A stretch of 41,232 nt of DNA, from assembly GCA_020852855.1 (NCBI GenBank), contig JADZAA010000082.1:1-41232 (forward strand), in the 5' to 3' direction. This DNA comes from Bacteroidota bacterium. GTDB lineage: Bacteria; Bacteroidota; Ignavibacteria; Kapaibacteriales; UBA961. The translations under genes and the position numbers were made by a program. Positions 20,152 to 30,300 of this stretch are shown piece after piece. The notes beneath the pieces are model-generated. The model had not been told where the DNA came from. It was given only the letters and a program-made list of their open reading frames with translations, and made no database searches. Each line of letters opens with the position of its first letter. Position 1 is the first letter of the stretch.

Positions 20152-22173
20152 ATGAAATCATTTTACGCTTTTCGATTTATCGTTTATATCTGCGGGTTGC
20201 TATTTGCGGCAACCTATAGTGCCGAAGCGCAAGAGTCGCTTGGAGAAGAACCGCGCTATTCGTATCCGGGCGTATTCGCCGGATACGGCTATGTAATGAA
20301 CTCGACCGCACTGCAAGTTCTGCCGGGTTCGGAGGATTGCGGCTCTTTTGCAAACGGCAAATCGGGCGGACTGCTTGGAGGAATTGTGTATGATTATGCA
20401 ATTTTTCCGCAACTGCTTCAATTATCGGGGCGTTTGTATTTTGCCGCCCGTCCGGCCGACTTGACCGCACAAACATCTGCGTATCAGGTTTTCGACCCCT
20501 TTAATAACCGATATACGCCGTTAGTTCAGGAATTTACATTCCAATCAACGCTGAATTATTTAGTATTCGATATTGGTGCGAAAGTATTTCCAATGTCGGA
20601 TATGCCGCTGTATTTCAGAGCGGCTTTCGATGCCGGAAATCCCGTTTTCGGCAATAATTACAAGCAATACGAGCTGTTGGCCGCGCCTGAAGGCGTTCTG
20701 TTTCCCGACGGAACAAGAAAACGCCTGATGTTCAGCGGCGAATTACGCAATGCCTCCACATCAATAGGAATATCGGCAGGCATTGGGGCAGACATGGAAT
20801 TGCAACCGCGTTGGTTTATTTCGCCGGAGGTGTCTTATCGCCACGGATTAGGCTCAATACTGCGCGAGGGCGAATGGAATATGAAAATTATACAAGCCGG
20901 AATAGGTATCAGATACGAGCTCGGTCATCAGCCGGCGCCGCCGCTTGATACTGTTGTGCCCGTACCGCCGCCGCCGCCACCGCCGCCGCCGCCGCCACCC
21001 GCCGCACCGCCGGTAACGGTGCAGTCGGTAGAGTCGCAAACGCTTGAAGCACAAGAAACCATCGTAACGCAAACTTACCCGTTGCTTCCGTACATATTTT
21101 TCGATAGCGCACATGCAGAGTTACGCGAACGGTATCGCCCCACGACCGATGCGGATTTCGATGAAAACTCGTTACCTCGCGAAACGCTGACCACGTATTA
21201 CAATGTATTGAACATCTTTGGAAAACGTCTGTTGCAAAATTCCGGCGAAACTGTAATTCTGACTGGAACAACAGACGGGCGCGAGGCCTCCACGCCCGCT
21301 CTTCGTGCAAAATTGGCGCGAGAACGTGCCCAAGCAACGGCCGACTATCTTATGTCCAAATGGAATATTCCGAAAGAACGCATGATAATTCAAACGCGCG
21401 ATATTCCCGCTATACCGTCTAACGACCGCTATCTTGAAGGTGTGGAAGAAAATCGCCGCGTAGAAATATCCACAAAAGACGAACGATTGCTTGAGCCCGT
21501 TGTTCATACAAAGTTCCTGGAATTTTCTCCTACGATAACTCGGCAAGCATTGAAGACTTCGGTGCAATATCCTGTTCCGCCGATTTCATGGACGGCCGAA
21601 TTAACGCTTAGAGATGTTAATTTAGGATCGTCGCAGGGCAACGGAGTGCCACCCGAATCGCTTTTTGTGTCGGTAGATGCTTCGGCACTGACAAAGGCCG
21701 CCGGATTGGCTGCCAAAGACGACCTTATCTCCGGTACTTTGCGCGTGGTATTTTCCGACGGAACTGCTTCGGAAGCTTCGGCACGGTTTCCGTTGAAGCG
21801 TTCGCTGAATCAGATGGAGGTCAGTCGTCTTAGTTTAATCGTTTTCGATTTCAACCGTTCGGATATTTCAGCACAAAACCGCGAAATGATGCGCTCTTTT
21901 GTGGCGCGTTCCGCCGGTGCTTCGTCGCGAGCTTTTATTGTCGGTTCTACGGATAGGTTGGGTGAAAAGCAATACAATTTCGATCTGTCGCAGGCACGTG
22001 CGGATGCCGCACGCGACTTGTTGCGTCAATATCAACCCAATCTGAATATTGAGTCGTCGAAAGGCATTGGCTCTTCGACGTTGCCGTTTGATAATAATCT
22101 GCCCGAAGGGCGTTATTATTGCCGAACTGTTTCGATTGAAATAACAACACCGTTGCCGCAGGCAAAAAAGTAA
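20152..22173 (+). CDS. OmpA family protein: N-terminal barrel, polyproline linker, two OmpA-like domains
   Basis: Barrel-like N-terminus, PVPPPPPPPPPPPPAAPP linker, first OmpA-like domain (FFDSAHAELRERY...ERAQATADYLMSKWNIPKERM...EENRRVEIS), second OmpA-like domain (VFDFNRSDISAQNREMM...SQARADAARDLLRQ...RTVSIEI). Confidence 0.85.
   Translation: MKSFYAFRFIVYICGLLFAATYSAEAQESLGEEPRYSYPGVFAGYGYVMNSTALQVLPGSEDCGSFANGKSGGLLGGIVYDYAIFPQLLQLSGRLYFAARPADLTAQTSAYQVFDPFNNRYTPLVQEFTFQSTLNYLVFDIGAKVFPMSDMPLYFRAAFDAGNPVFGNNYKQYELLAAPEGVLFPDGTRKRLMFSGELRNASTSIGISAGIGADMELQPRWFISPEVSYRHGLGSILREGEWNMKIIQAGIGIRYELGHQPAPPLDTVVPVPPPPPPPPPPPPAAPPVTVQSVESQTLEAQETIVTQTYPLLPYIFFDSAHAELRERYRPTTDADFDENSLPRETLTTYYNVLNIFGKRLLQNSGETVILTGTTDGREASTPALRAKLARERAQATADYLMSKWNIPKERMIIQTRDIPAIPSNDRYLEGVEENRRVEISTKDERLLEPVVHTKFLEFSPTITRQALKTSVQYPVPPISWTAELTLRDVNLGSSQGNGVPPESLFVSVDASALTKAAGLAAKDDLISGTLRVVFSDGTASEASARFPLKRSLNQMEVSRLSLIVFDFNRSDISAQNREMMRSFVARSAGASSRAFIVGSTDRLGEKQYNFDLSQARADAARDLLRQYQPNLNIESSKGIGSSTLPFDNNLPEGRYYCRTVSIEITTPLPQAKK
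20964..21000 (+). repeat. CCG triplet tract encoding polyproline
   Basis: Uninterrupted run of proline codons (CCG with a few CCA/CCC) in the OmpA-family gene. Confidence 0.85.
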
Positions 22174-22210
22174 TTCGAAAATTGAAGTGCAAGCCGAAAG
22201 GAAATATCGT

Positions 22211-25200
22211 ATGAAAAAACATTATGCTTCCATCATTTTCTTTGTTCTGACGTTTGCTTGCGGGATAAATTCCCAGAATGAAGCATACGGTCAAACTTGT
22301 GATACGGTTAAATCATGCATCGGAAATGCACTTACGCTTACCGTTAACAGCGGCAAAGGTGCACATTATGTTGACGTTGATAATTATTCGGTCCGCGATA
22401 AATCGCATACTGCACTTACTTTCGAGGCATGGATAAAGCCCGAGCGCATTGCCGGAACAACGCAATATATAGCAGGACTTTGGGGGCCGGGAAACGATAA
22501 TAACGACGTTTGGGTAGTATATTTTGCTCCGAACGACGATTTGGTGTTCGAAATAAACGGTGACGGAACAAAACTCAGAAGTACCGACAACACAATAGTG
22601 CGCACGCCTGCAACCACTTTGTTCAGCAATAAATGGTCGCATATAGCGGCGGTGTTCGACGGTGCTTCTCAAACGGCGTATCTGTATATTAATGCGGCAC
22701 TTGCGGCAACAGCACGAAATGCTCAATATCCGTCGGGTTATTTGCGTCCGCTTGAAAAAAACGATTTGCCGTTGCAGATAGGAAGTTGCAATGCACTTTC
22801 TAACGATGCAAAATTAAATCGCACTTTCCGCGGACAAATTGACGAGATCAGGATTTGGCAACGCGCTTTAAGTGCTACGGAATTACTGTGTCAGAAAGAC
22901 CGTTCGCTTAACGGAAATGAAGCGAATTTGCAGATTTATTATCGTTGCAATTCTATTCCCACTAACTTTACGCTATGCGATGCAACGGGAAAAGGCTACA
23001 CGGGGCGTATGCGCAGCGGTGCGGTATGCGCTCCGTCCGACCGTCCGATAAATACATCTTTAATAGCTTCGCCGGCAAATATAACGGCCAATATAAACTG
23101 TGACACTTCGGCTGTTTACACAGTAACGATACAAGACACTTCAATTTGTGCAAACAGTGTGGCTTTTCGCATAGTCGGGCGCGACAACGCAGCATTTACA
23201 TTGTCGCAAACAGGTGCGGCGCTTTCGCCTAAAACGCCGGTTGCTTTTCAGGTCAGGTTCAATTCGGTTATTACCGGCTCTATTATTGCGGATTTGAAAA
23301 TCAATACTACCAATCGTTGCGACCAAGAAGTTACGATTCCAATTCGCCTTACGCGCAAAACGGAATTTACGTCGAACCGTGCGCGTTTGAATTTCGACAC
23401 GCTTTACGCCGGCTGTCGCGAGCAATTATACAAAGACACGGTTATCAGTATTTGCAATACAAGCGGCGACATAGGGCAGCCCCGTCCGCTGACCATTACC
23501 GGGTTTCCTACGCAAAAACCCGGTATATTTCAAGTAATTACACCTACGCCTATTACAATTGACCCGGGAGATTGCCGTAATATTACCGTGCGATTTATTT
23601 CGGGAGATACTTCCGCATTATATTTCGATACGCTGTCAATTGTTTCAAATAGTCGCTGTGCGGGCGGGGCAAGCATACCTTTGCGCGGGGTTGTGCGTGA
23701 AGTTCTCGGACTAACCGATTTAAGCGGAAAAAACAGGCTGAATAAACTTACGTTTCCCCCCGAATGTGTCGGCCAGCTAAGCAATCCTGTCTATTGGACT
23801 TATCGCGATTTGACCTCGAGGCCGATACAGGTGGATACCGTAATTGTGCCGCCCGGATTTACGATGAGAACTTTCAGGTTTCCGGCTGTTCTGCAACCCA
23901 ACACAGGATATTTGCAGGAATATTTCAGATTTTTCCCGAACAGGTCAGGGCAATTTAACGACTCTATAATATTTATTTGCAGAATTGCCGGCTCGAATTG
24001 TACGGTAGAGCGCAAAGTGTATGTAACCGGTCGTGGAATAGAGTCCAAAGTGCAATGGTCGTCTAATTCTGGCAGTGCCGGAACTGTTATTGTGGGACAA
24101 GAAAGAACATTTAATGTAACCGCCACAAATCCTTCGCCCGACACGTTGCGAGTGTCTTTTTATCTGGAATCGGGCGAGGTCTTTTTGTTGGCCGGCGCAA
24201 AAGCGGTTGTCCTTGCACCGGGAAAATCCGTTACCATACCTATTACGTTCAGGCCGCTGAAAGATTCGCTTTACATTGATAAACTATGCTTGTTCGAGCA
24301 ACGATGCTTTACGGTGGACTGCATTCCGATAGACGGGCGCGGCATAATTGAAACGTTTCGATACGATCCGTATATTATGCGGACAGAAAATGTAACAGCC
24401 TGCGGTTCAAGGCTTGATACAATGGAGATAGAAAATATAGTGAATACACCGCAAACTATGACTGAAATAAGACTTAGCGACCCAAGCGGACGATTTACCG
24501 TTGTCGAACCGATGCCTATTCCGTCGGGCGTAACCGTTCCCGTAGGCAGACGCGTTCGTTTTATTTTTCGCTATACACCGAACGATATTACGCAAGACCG
24601 TGCCGATAAAGCATATCTGAAATATAAGTGCAACGGCGTGGATTGGGCTGCGCCGATGTTCGGTTCGTCGGCCGCGCCGCGTTTATCCGTAACAACACTT
24701 ACGCAGTTCGGAACTTTGGAAGTAGGCGACAAAAAAATAGACAGTTTTTCGGTTGAAAACTCGTCGCAGTTGCCAATACGGGTTGATAGCATTTCGATAC
24801 CACCCGGATTTACAATGCTTGGCGCGTCGCGCATTCTGCCGGCAGTTCTGTCGCCGCGCGATTCGATTATTGTGCGTGTCCAGTTCGAGCCTGCCGCCGC
24901 GCAAACTTACGATGCTGATTTCACGGTTTATTCCGATTCTATATGTCCGATTAAACAAGACGGCCGGCTTGGCGGTAAAGGAATAATCATAAAATTGGAT
25001 GCGCCGCTTTCTCTGATGAATTGGGGGTATGTGCGCCCTTGTGATTGCATAGAGCGCGAACTGCCGCTTGTAAATCAATCGTTGGCACATAATATGACGG
25101 TGGATTCACTATGGGTAGACAGTGTGCGAGTTACAGGCGCAACACCGCAATTCTGGTCTTGGAAATCAAGTTATTCGCCGAGCGGAACATTCCCGTTTAC

Positions 25201-27223
25201 TATACCGCCGAACAGCCGCGATACCGTTCGTGTTACATTTTGTCCGCGAACGCCCGCAGAAGATAAATATGTGAATTGTGCTGCAAGATTACATATAAAT
25301 GCAGCCGGAATGGGCTGGAGCGAAGCCTATGAAGTGTTACTCGTCGGCAAACGCGCACTTTTGCAGCGTCCAACACCTACTGTAATAGGCTTCCCGCCAA
25401 CCCGCGTGGATACTGCGCTTGCACCGTATTACGTAAAAATAATAGTGCCTTGGGTAGATGTAAACCCCGAACAAGAGCCTATCGTAATAGATTCGATTAC
25501 GTTTGAACCTGACGAACGTGTGTTCAGCTATGCCGACAGCGCGTCGAGGCCGTTTCCGCTTACTGTTACTTCGATAGATTCGGCAAAAATCAGACTGCTG
25601 TTCAAGCCAAGGTCGCCGCGCCTTTACGTTGCGCGTATGCGATTGCATATTAGCAAGCCTTGTCCCGATATTGACACAACTGTTTTGGTTACGGGCAGCG
25701 GTTTTGCTCCGCCGTTCAGTTTAGATTTGACTTTCGATAATGTGCGGCCGGATATTGACACGTTCCGTATTACCACTTGCGATACACTTCGCGTACCGAT
25801 TTACACAACGCGCAGCGTTCCGGCGGATTTAGTTACGATAAACTGCCGAATCGGTTACGATACCAATGAGTTACAGCTTGCCGGACTTGAATCGCCGTAT
25901 TTGGCCGATATTTGCTATCCGCAATTTTTGCCGTCGCTTAACTTCGCGCCTTACTCCAATACCGCAGGTTCTAAAATAATTGCAAAGAATCTTTGCTCTG
26001 TCGACTCGTTAAAACCATTCGTTATTGCCAAACTGATTTCGAAAACAAAGCAACGTTCCAATACTAAAATCACGGTAGACAGCATAAATTTCGACACCGA
26101 GCGAACCATTTTATTTAAAATTATATCGGAGAACGACGAAGGGCGCGTTATTGTCCAAAAAACCGATATTCAAGTAATGAGTTCCATCAATTTTGACAGT
26201 GTGCGCGTACTTGATTGCGTTGACCGCTCGGTATCTGTGCTGAATACCGGCGATGTTCCCGTTACGATAGATTCTTTGCCGGGGCTCGCGCCCGACGTGC
26301 AAATAATAGGAAGTGTTCCCGCACGGAACGCGCTTATAAATCCCGGTGATTCAATAGTCTATACTCTTCGGTTCTGTCCCCGCAAGGAGATTGTCAAGTC
26401 AGATTCATTGGTTGCCAAAAGCGTTGTTCCATGTGCCGTAGCCGATACAAATTATATGGCTGGGCAAGGTTATGCTCCCGATATTCCGGTTATATTCGGC
26501 ACATCGCCTTCATTCCCGCCGGCCGATACGGCACGCGCCGTTATTGGCGACACGGTAACTATTCCGATATTTATGAATGTCGACCTCTCTGCGCAATATC
26601 ATGGCACAACGTATTGGCTCGAAAAAATCGGCTTTGACGCAGAGGTATATTACGATCCGTTTGCTTTGAAACTGCTTTCTACCGAAGTGCCGATACAACG
26701 CGACGCTGTAATAAACGCAAGACCGGGGCATATTAAATTTACCTTTACCGACCGCGATACGGTTCGTGCCGGAAAGATAGCCGAAATGAAGTTCCTTGCC
26801 GTGGCTCCGGATTCGGCATACTCGGCATTTTCGGTGACGGCCGGTAATTTCCGCACGGATTCGCTGATGTTTATAGATATTGTGCCGCTTTCTGTGCCGG
26901 CCGTATTTGCCTCGACGGGCGAATGTACCATTACTACGCTTCGCTTTACTGGAACGCGCCCGTCGCTTATGCAAAACCGCCCGAATCCGTTCGACGAGAA
27001 TGCAATAATAGATTTTATGATAATGGAAACCGCACCGGTTACGCTTGTAATATATGATTTGCATGGCAGACCGGTAAAAACATTGCTTGACGGCTCAAGT
27101 TCATTTGAAAGCGGCACATACAGCGTAAATGTTTCGGCGGCCGACTTGGAAACAGGTGTCTATACTTGCATTATGAAATCGGGAACTTATACGGGGCAAA
27201 TGCGAATGTCGGTTGTGAAATAG
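22211..27223 (+). CDS. Large secreted protein: LamG-like domain, repeated choice-of-anchor-D/Ig-like domains, cohesin-like C-terminal region, T9SS sorting domain
   Basis: MKKHYASIIFFVLTFACGINSQNEAYGQ signal peptide; LamG-like ALTFEAWIKPERI...FRGQIDEIRIWQRALSATEL; repeated VPIPFxP-type Ig modules; C-terminus LMQNRPNPFDENAIIDFMI...LVIYDLHGRPVKTLLDG. The track's GTG start at 22187 is less likely than ATG at 22211 with GAAAGG upstream. Confidence 0.85.
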   Translation: MKKHYASIIFFVLTFACGINSQNEAYGQTCDTVKSCIGNALTLTVNSGKGAHYVDVDNYSVRDKSHTALTFEAWIKPERIAGTTQYIAGLWGPGNDNNDVWVVYFAPNDDLVFEINGDGTKLRSTDNTIVRTPATTLFSNKWSHIAAVFDGASQTAYLYINAALAATARNAQYPSGYLRPLEKNDLPLQIGSCNALSNDAKLNRTFRGQIDEIRIWQRALSATELLCQKDRSLNGNEANLQIYYRCNSIPTNFTLCDATGKGYTGRMRSGAVCAPSDRPINTSLIASPANITANINCDTSAVYTVTIQDTSICANSVAFRIVGRDNAAFTLSQTGAALSPKTPVAFQVRFNSVITGSIIADLKINTTNRCDQEVTIPIRLTRKTEFTSNRARLNFDTLYAGCREQLYKDTVISICNTSGDIGQPRPLTITGFPTQKPGIFQVITPTPITIDPGDCRNITVRFISGDTSALYFDTLSIVSNSRCAGGASIPLRGVVREVLGLTDLSGKNRLNKLTFPPECVGQLSNPVYWTYRDLTSRPIQVDTVIVPPGFTMRTFRFPAVLQPNTGYLQEYFRFFPNRSGQFNDSIIFICRIAGSNCTVERKVYVTGRGIESKVQWSSNSGSAGTVIVGQERTFNVTATNPSPDTLRVSFYLESGEVFLLAGAKAVVLAPGKSVTIPITFRPLKDSLYIDKLCLFEQRCFTVDCIPIDGRGIIETFRYDPYIMRTENVTACGSRLDTMEIENIVNTPQTMTEIRLSDPSGRFTVVEPMPIPSGVTVPVGRRVRFIFRYTPNDITQDRADKAYLKYKCNGVDWAAPMFGSSAAPRLSVTTLTQFGTLEVGDKKIDSFSVENSSQLPIRVDSISIPPGFTMLGASRILPAVLSPRDSIIVRVQFEPAAAQTYDADFTVYSDSICPIKQDGRLGGKGIIIKLDAPLSLMNWGYVRPCDCIERELPLVNQSLAHNMTVDSLWVDSVRVTGATPQFWSWKSSYSPSGTFPFTIPPNSRDTVRVTFCPRTPAEDKYVNCAARLHINAAGMGWSEAYEVLLVGKRALLQRPTPTVIGFPPTRVDTALAPYYVKIIVPWVDVNPEQEPIVIDSITFEPDERVFSYADSASRPFPLTVTSIDSAKIRLLFKPRSPRLYVARMRLHISKPCPDIDTTVLVTGSGFAPPFSLDLTFDNVRPDIDTFRITTCDTLRVPIYTTRSVPADLVTINCRIGYDTNELQLAGLESPYLADICYPQFLPSLNFAPYSNTAGSKIIAKNLCSVDSLKPFVIAKLISKTKQRSNTKITVDSINFDTERTILFKIISENDEGRVIVQKTDIQVMSSINFDSVRVLDCVDRSVSVLNTGDVPVTIDSLPGLAPDVQIIGSVPARNALINPGDSIVYTLRFCPRKEIVKSDSLVAKSVVPCAVADTNYMAGQGYAPDIPVIFGTSPSFPPADTARAVIGDTVTIPIFMNVDLSAQYHGTTYWLEKIGFDAEVYYDPFALKLLSTEVPIQRDAVINARPGHIKFTFTDRDTVRAGKIAEMKFLAVAPDSAYSAFSVTAGNFRTDSLMFIDIVPLSVPAVFASTGECTITTLRFTGTRPSLMQNRPNPFDENAIIDFMIMETAPVTLVIYDLHGRPVKTLLDGSSSFESGTYSVNVSAADLETGVYTCIMKSGTYTGQMRMSVVK

Positions 27224-27235
27224 AGCGAAAGAGAA

Positions 27236-27472
27236 ATGGTTCTTGCAGAATTTACTGGAAAATGTAAAAGAAAGGTGCTTTTCGGTTTTGCATTTTATTC
27301 TGTATCGGGCATTATTGTGTCTTTATTGGTATATGCCCCGGATATGGGTAAATTTTTGTCGCATTATTCTGTAAGCAACATCAAATCTAAGAGAAAAATC
27401 GATATTTTAGCTAAGTTCAAGCCGTTTCAGGAATGGCTTGACAAACGTATTATTATGTATTCAAACGCTTAA
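27236..27472 (+). CDS. Small hypothetical ORF (78 aa)
   Basis: Only an open frame with one hydrophobic segment. No recognised family. Confidence 0.2.
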   Translation: MVLAEFTGKCKRKVLFGFAFYSVSGIIVSLLVYAPDMGKFLSHYSVSNIKSKRKIDILAKFKPFQEWLDKRIIMYSNA

Positions 27473-27481
27473 ACCGCGATT

Positions 27482-29455
27482 ATGCAAAGTTCCGCAGAAC
27501 CTATATCCTTAAGATTTTCTTCGGTCGGAGATTTACTTGTCGAAGTGACGCGCCTTGAAGCAATTATCAAATCAACCAAAGACACAGAGCATTGCAACCT
27601 CCTTGTAGAAACAGCCCAAAGCGGATTAGAGCAATTCTCCTCCGACATAGACAATCATTCGTGCGGCCTGTTGCTTTTGCATATTTCACGTGCCTATATG
27701 ATTTCTTCGCGCTACAAGGAATATATGGCGGCCGCAATCGAATCGCTGGCTTATTTTGAGCGCAACGGCAACCTTAATTATGTTCTTCAAGCCAACGAGG
27801 AATGTGGACACGCCGCTTGGTTGCTTGGAAATTTCCCCGATTCTCTCGGCTATGCTTTGCGCAATCTCGATATAGCACACAAATTAGGCGACATTAAGAA
27901 ACAAGGCAGGGCATTAAATAATATAGGCTCTATTTACAGCTATTTGGGAGATTATGTTGCGGCAATAGAAAGTTTTGAAAATGCTCTCGATATAAAGCTG
28001 AAAACCGAAGATGCACTCGGCGAGTCAAGCGTTCTTGGAAACATAGGTACTGTTTATCATCAAAAAAATGATTTTGCTGTTGCCCTTGAATATTATAGCC
28101 GCAGTTTAGAAATAAAAGAGCGACTCGGAGAAAAAAAACTTGCTATAGCCACGCTCAACAATATGGGCGGGATATATATGCAAACCGGCGATTACAAACG
28201 TGCTTTCGAGACACTTTCCCGCGCATTGTCTTTATCGCAAGAAGCAGGTGATTCCGAAAGAGAAATAGCCGTTTGGGGTTATCTTGGCGAAGTGTACGAA
28301 AGAATGAAAAATTATGATAAGGCTGCTTATTATTTGAATAAAGCACTCGATAATATCTCGCGTATCCAGACAAACTATCGTCGGCATGTTATTTACTCGC
28401 AAGTAGCCGTCCTATATGCCAACCGTTCATTCAAAGATTGCGATATTGAGCGTGCTCGTTTTTATTTTATGCAGGCACTTGACCTTGCATTGGAAGGAAA
28501 GGCAATGGTAGAAACGGCCAAATACTATAAGTTTCTGAGTAATTTAGAAAAAGAAGACCAAAATATCGAGGCCGCTTTCAGTTATCTTGAAAAACATATA
28601 GAAATCAATAAAATACTTTCCAGTCGCTCGTCCGAGGAGCGATTGCATGCCTTGCAGGTGCGCCACCGCGTAGAGCAGCTGCATAATGAAGCGCAAATAG
28701 AGCGATTGCGCAATATAGAATTAGTTGATGCCAATAAGCAATTAGCTGAACTGAATACAGAAAAGAATACTATTCTCGGAATTGCGGCTCATGACTTGAA
28801 AAATCCTCTCGGTTCCATTAAACTTGCCGCTAATTTTATACAAAGCCATATAGACTCTATGACGCATGACGACGTGCGCGATATAGCATCCGATATTTTA
28901 CGGTCATCGTCGTATATGTTCTCTATTATCTCCAATTTGCTTGATATTAATGTGCTGGAATCGGGTAAAGTTCGCGTTGAACTTGCACCTTGCGACGTTG
29001 CCGCCGTAGTACGCATGGCAACGGACGGCTATCGCGCTCGCGCCGCCGAAAAAAATATCGGGTTGCGAGTGAATATTTCAGGCGAAGTTTCGGATTGTAT
29101 TATAGTTGCCGATACGCATCGTTTGCGCGAAGTACTGGAAAATCTTATTTCAAATGCGATAAAATTCTCGCCGTTCGATAAATCGGTAGATATTGACGTG
29201 AAATTATTTTGCGACGAGAATTTACGAATAATTATCAGAGATTACGGCCCTGGAATTTCTGCGGAGGATATGCCGAAACTGTTCGGTAAATTCCAAAAAC
29301 TTTCCGCAAGACCGACTGCCGGCGAAGATTCCACGGGGCTTGGCCTTTCAATCGTACAAAAACTCGCCGAATTAATGAAAGGGCGAGTATGGTGTGAATC
29401 AGTCGAGGGAGAAGGTGCATCGTTTATATTGGAATTTCCTTTATTTAAAGAATAA
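27482..29455 (+). CDS. TPR-repeat sensor histidine kinase
   Basis: Multiple TPRs (ALNNIGSIYSYLGDYVAAIESFENALDI etc.), HisKA (GIAAHDLKNPLGSIKLAANFI), HATPase (NLISNAIKFSP, DYGPGIS, STGLGLSIVQKL). Confidence 0.92.
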   Translation: MQSSAEPISLRFSSVGDLLVEVTRLEAIIKSTKDTEHCNLLVETAQSGLEQFSSDIDNHSCGLLLLHISRAYMISSRYKEYMAAAIESLAYFERNGNLNYVLQANEECGHAAWLLGNFPDSLGYALRNLDIAHKLGDIKKQGRALNNIGSIYSYLGDYVAAIESFENALDIKLKTEDALGESSVLGNIGTVYHQKNDFAVALEYYSRSLEIKERLGEKKLAIATLNNMGGIYMQTGDYKRAFETLSRALSLSQEAGDSEREIAVWGYLGEVYERMKNYDKAAYYLNKALDNISRIQTNYRRHVIYSQVAVLYANRSFKDCDIERARFYFMQALDLALEGKAMVETAKYYKFLSNLEKEDQNIEAAFSYLEKHIEINKILSSRSSEERLHALQVRHRVEQLHNEAQIERLRNIELVDANKQLAELNTEKNTILGIAAHDLKNPLGSIKLAANFIQSHIDSMTHDDVRDIASDILRSSSYMFSIISNLLDINVLESGKVRVELAPCDVAAVVRMATDGYRARAAEKNIGLRVNISGEVSDCIIVADTHRLREVLENLISNAIKFSPFDKSVDIDVKLFCDENLRIIIRDYGPGISAEDMPKLFGKFQKLSARPTAGEDSTGLGLSIVQKLAELMKGRVWCESVEGEGASFILEFPLFKE

Positions 29456-29531
29456 GTCTGCCTTTTTATTTATACCGCCAAGTAAAAAGAGTCATAATCA
29501 ACCCTATTACTTATACTCTAATTAACAATAT

Positions 29532-29563
29532 TTTGTCTATATGCAAAATTTTATCTAATTTTG
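29532..29563 (+). promoter_or_regulatory. Bacteroidetes-type promoter upstream of the DtxR/MntR-family gene
   Basis: TTTG at 29532-29535 and TAATTTTG (TAnnTTTG) at 29556-29563, separated by 20 nt. Confidence 0.5.
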
Positions 29564-29565
29564 GA

Positions 29566-29581
29566 TTTAGTTGTAACTAAA
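29566..29581. promoter_or_regulatory. Putative metalloregulator operator 1
   Basis: TTTAGTT-GT-AACTAAA: perfect 7-bp inverted-repeat arms just downstream of the promoter -7 element and 9 nt before ATG 29591. Confidence 0.65.
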
Positions 29582-29590
29582 AATAAAATT

Positions 29591-30247
29591 ATGCAAAGCG
29601 AATCCGTAGAAGATTATCTGAAAGTCATTTACAAACTTCAGCAATTCAACGCTGCAAGTACGAACGATATTGCCCGTGCATTAAGTGTTGCGCCCGCATC
29701 TGTTACGGGAATGATACGGAGACTTGCGGACAACGGATTGGTCAAGTATTCGCCGCATAAAGGTGTTACGCTGACAGAGGCTGGCGAGAAAATAGCACTT
29801 GAAATCGTGCGCCATCATCGCTTGCTGGAACTTTACCTTGCGGAAGCACTCGGGTATTCGATAGATAAAGTGCATGATGAGGCCGAAAAATTAGAGCATC
29901 ATATCTCGGAAGATTTTGAGGAGCGCATTGCATTCGTACTCGGCGATCCTACGCATGACCCGCATGGAGACCCGATACCGACGAAAGATGGCGAAATACC
30001 CGAGCAGTTCAATCGTTCACTTACAGAGTCGCAAGAAGGTGAAGTCCTTGTGATACGCCGAGTTTCCGATGAAAACCAGGAGCTTCTGCGCTTCCTGATT
30101 TCTTTGGGGCTTGTTCCGAAAACTCGGATTGAAGTTATTGCGCGTGCACCGTTCAACGGCCCTTTTACAATAAAAATAGGCGATAGGACCGAATTTGTTT
30201 GGAAAGAAGTGGCCGAAAGAATATTCGTATCGGCGATAGAGCAGTAA
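29591..30247 (+). CDS. DtxR/MntR-family metal-dependent transcriptional regulator with C-terminal FeoA/SH3-like domain
   Basis: MQSESVEDYLKVIYKLQQF...STNDIARALSVAPASVTGMIRRLADNGLVKYSPHKGVTLTEAGEKIALEIVRHHRLLE. ATG at 29591 is preferred over the track's TTG at 29561. Confidence 0.9.
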   Translation: MQSESVEDYLKVIYKLQQFNAASTNDIARALSVAPASVTGMIRRLADNGLVKYSPHKGVTLTEAGEKIALEIVRHHRLLELYLAEALGYSIDKVHDEAEKLEHHISEDFEERIAFVLGDPTHDPHGDPIPTKDGEIPEQFNRSLTESQEGEVLVIRRVSDENQELLRFLISLGLVPKTRIEVIARAPFNGPFTIKIGDRTEFVWKEVAERIFVSAIEQ

Positions 30248-30269
30248 TTTTTATTTGGCATAATCAGGA

Positions 30270-30285
30270 TTTAGTCTAAACTAAA
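30270..30285. promoter_or_regulatory. Putative metalloregulator operator 2 (upstream of feoA)
   Basis: TTTAGTC-TA-AACTAAA: same motif as operator 1 with one arm mismatch, 15 nt before the feoA ATG. Confidence 0.65.
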
Positions 30286-30300
30286 AATAAATTTTTTACC

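Noticed and set aside
26510-27064. Minus-strand ORF of 184 aa
   Set aside because: Antisense to the large T9SS cargo; Arg/Tyr/His-rich composition typical of a spurious frame.
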